DNA from: Falsibacillus pallidus
Lineage (GTDB): Bacteria; Bacillota; Bacilli; Bacillales; DSM-25281
DNA: 64,000 nt
NCBI RefSeq assembly: GCF_003350505.1
Contig: NZ_QQAY01000004.1
Coordinates: 1-64,000 of the forward strand
Direction: 5' to 3'
This document shows positions 63,454-64,000 of this stretch, one piece after another. The notes under the pieces are model-generated. The model was not told where the DNA came from. It did not search any database and worked only from the letters and a program-made list of their open reading frames with translations. A program made the position numbers and the translations under genes. The stretch's first letter is position 1. Each line of letters begins with the position of its first letter.

Positions 63454-64000
63454 ATGTTAACGAAAATACAAATCCGATTCTGTCTGGATAAAATCGCTGA
63501 AATGTTTCCAGATGCTCATTGCGAACTAAGGCATCGCAATCCATTTGAACTTGTGATTGCTGTTGCCCTCTCAGCTCAATGTACTGATGTACTGGTCAAT
63601 AAAGTGACGAAGGACCTGTTTGAAAAATATACAACGCCGGAGGACTATTTGCAGGTATCTTTAGAAGAATTGCAAAACGACATTCGATCCATCGGACTTT
63701 ATCGCAATAAGGCGAAAAACATTCAAAAGCTCTGCAGGATGCTGCTGGATGATTTCGGAGGAATCGTCCCTGATAATAGGGAAGATCTCGTTAAGCTCCC
63801 TGGGGTAGGGAGAAAAACGGCCAATGTCGTCATGTCAGTTGCATATGGAGCTCCTGCTATTGCGGTAGATACCCATGTCGAACGTGTTAGCAAAAGACTT
63901 GGGATATGCAGATGGAAAGATAGTGTTCTGGAAGTTGAAAATACGCTTATGAGGAAAGTGCCAATGGATGAATGGTCTGCCACTCATCATCGTTTGATAT
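63454..64000 (+). CDS. nth: Endonuclease III (partial, cut by the window end)
   Basis: The first 182 residues of a DNA glycosylase/AP lyase that removes oxidised pyrimidines. The helix-hairpin-helix LPGVGRKTANVV contains the catalytic Lys121, and VDTHVERV contains Asp139, both at the positions seen in E. coli (120 and 138). ALSAQCTD near 38-45 is the conserved first helix signature. The four cysteines of the iron-sulfur cluster would lie beyond the window. ATG 63454 follows AAGGTGATT, and the order dnaD-nth is as in B. subtilis. Confidence 0.93.
   Translation, partial: MLTKIQIRFCLDKIAEMFPDAHCELRHRNPFELVIAVALSAQCTDVLVNKVTKDLFEKYTTPEDYLQVSLEELQNDIRSIGLYRNKAKNIQKLCRMLLDDFGGIVPDNREDLVKLPGVGRKTANVVMSVAYGAPAIAVDTHVERVSKRLGICRWKDSVLEVENTLMRKVPMDEWSATHHRLI

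Overview
The window is chromosomal DNA of an aerobic, endospore-forming, low-GC Firmicute of the family Bacillaceae. The evidence is the spore genes (spoIVA, cotJABC, sleB, ypeB, prsW, ypjB), strong AGGAGG-type ribosome binding sites, bacillithiol genes (ypdA, bshA, bshB1), a menaquinone-linked cytochrome bc complex, and a gene order that follows the Bacillus subtilis fer-to-nth segment, here read in the opposite direction. The protein sequences differ clearly from B. subtilis, so this is a related genus or species.

Layout. 1-94: the 3' end of a group II intron, 9 bp from the stop codon of fer. 0.1-9.7 kb: fer, ypbB-recS-ypbD-ypbE-ypbF, the cotJABC spore-coat operon on the minus strand, a CBS-domain protein, a phosphoesterase, a MerR/B12-domain regulator and the MecA paralogue ypbH. 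9.7-17.5 kb: gudB, ypdA, ansA, prsW, sleB-ypeB, ypfA and a small membrane protein. 17.5-24.7 kb: cmk-plsC-ypfD-fni, yphA, der-gpsA. 24.7-28.8 kb: yphE-yphF, spoIVA, a gene-poor interval with a 21-bp periodic array, and hbs. 28.9-34 kb: folE-mtrB, hepS-menG-hepT, ndk, cheR. 34-40.4 kb: aromatic supraoperon aroC-aroB-aroH-hisC-tyrA-aroA, without the trp genes that sit inside it in B. subtilis. 40.4-48.3 kb: a degenerate amidohydrolase-like gene behind a large start-site hairpin, ypiA-ypiB-ypiF, qcrABC, ypjA, ypjB and a YugP-type peptidase. 48.3-57.6 kb: ypjC (minus), then the run ypjD-dapB-mgsA-bshB1-bshA-cca-birA, and panBCD behind an attenuator-like leader. 57.6-64 kb: dinG, ypmA-ypmB-aspB, dnaD and the start of nth; asnS, which separates aspB and dnaD in B. 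subtilis, is absent here.

Functional themes. Respiration and isoprenoids are linked: fni makes the C5 units, hepS/hepT the heptaprenyl chain, menG the last menaquinone step, and qcrABC uses the quinol. Amino acid and cofactor supply comes from the aromatic operon, dapB, aspB, gudB, ansA, panBCD, folE and birA. Thiol redox balance uses bshA, bshB1 and ypdA. Sporulation genes are scattered, and three of their units (cotJ, spoIVA, ypjB) have sigma-E-like promoters visible in the sequence.

The most unusual signals are non-coding: a 21-bp hairpin that buries both the ribosome binding site and start codon of the amidohydrolase-like gene; a 146-bp palindromic repeat present twice with a compensatory base-pair change; an array of a TATGCGC core spaced every 20-21 bp inside an apparent orphan transcription unit; palindromes over the -10 boxes of the B12-type regulator gene and of ypdA; and a leader with a terminator ahead of panB. 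I see no tRNA, rRNA, CRISPR array, prophage or intact insertion sequence.
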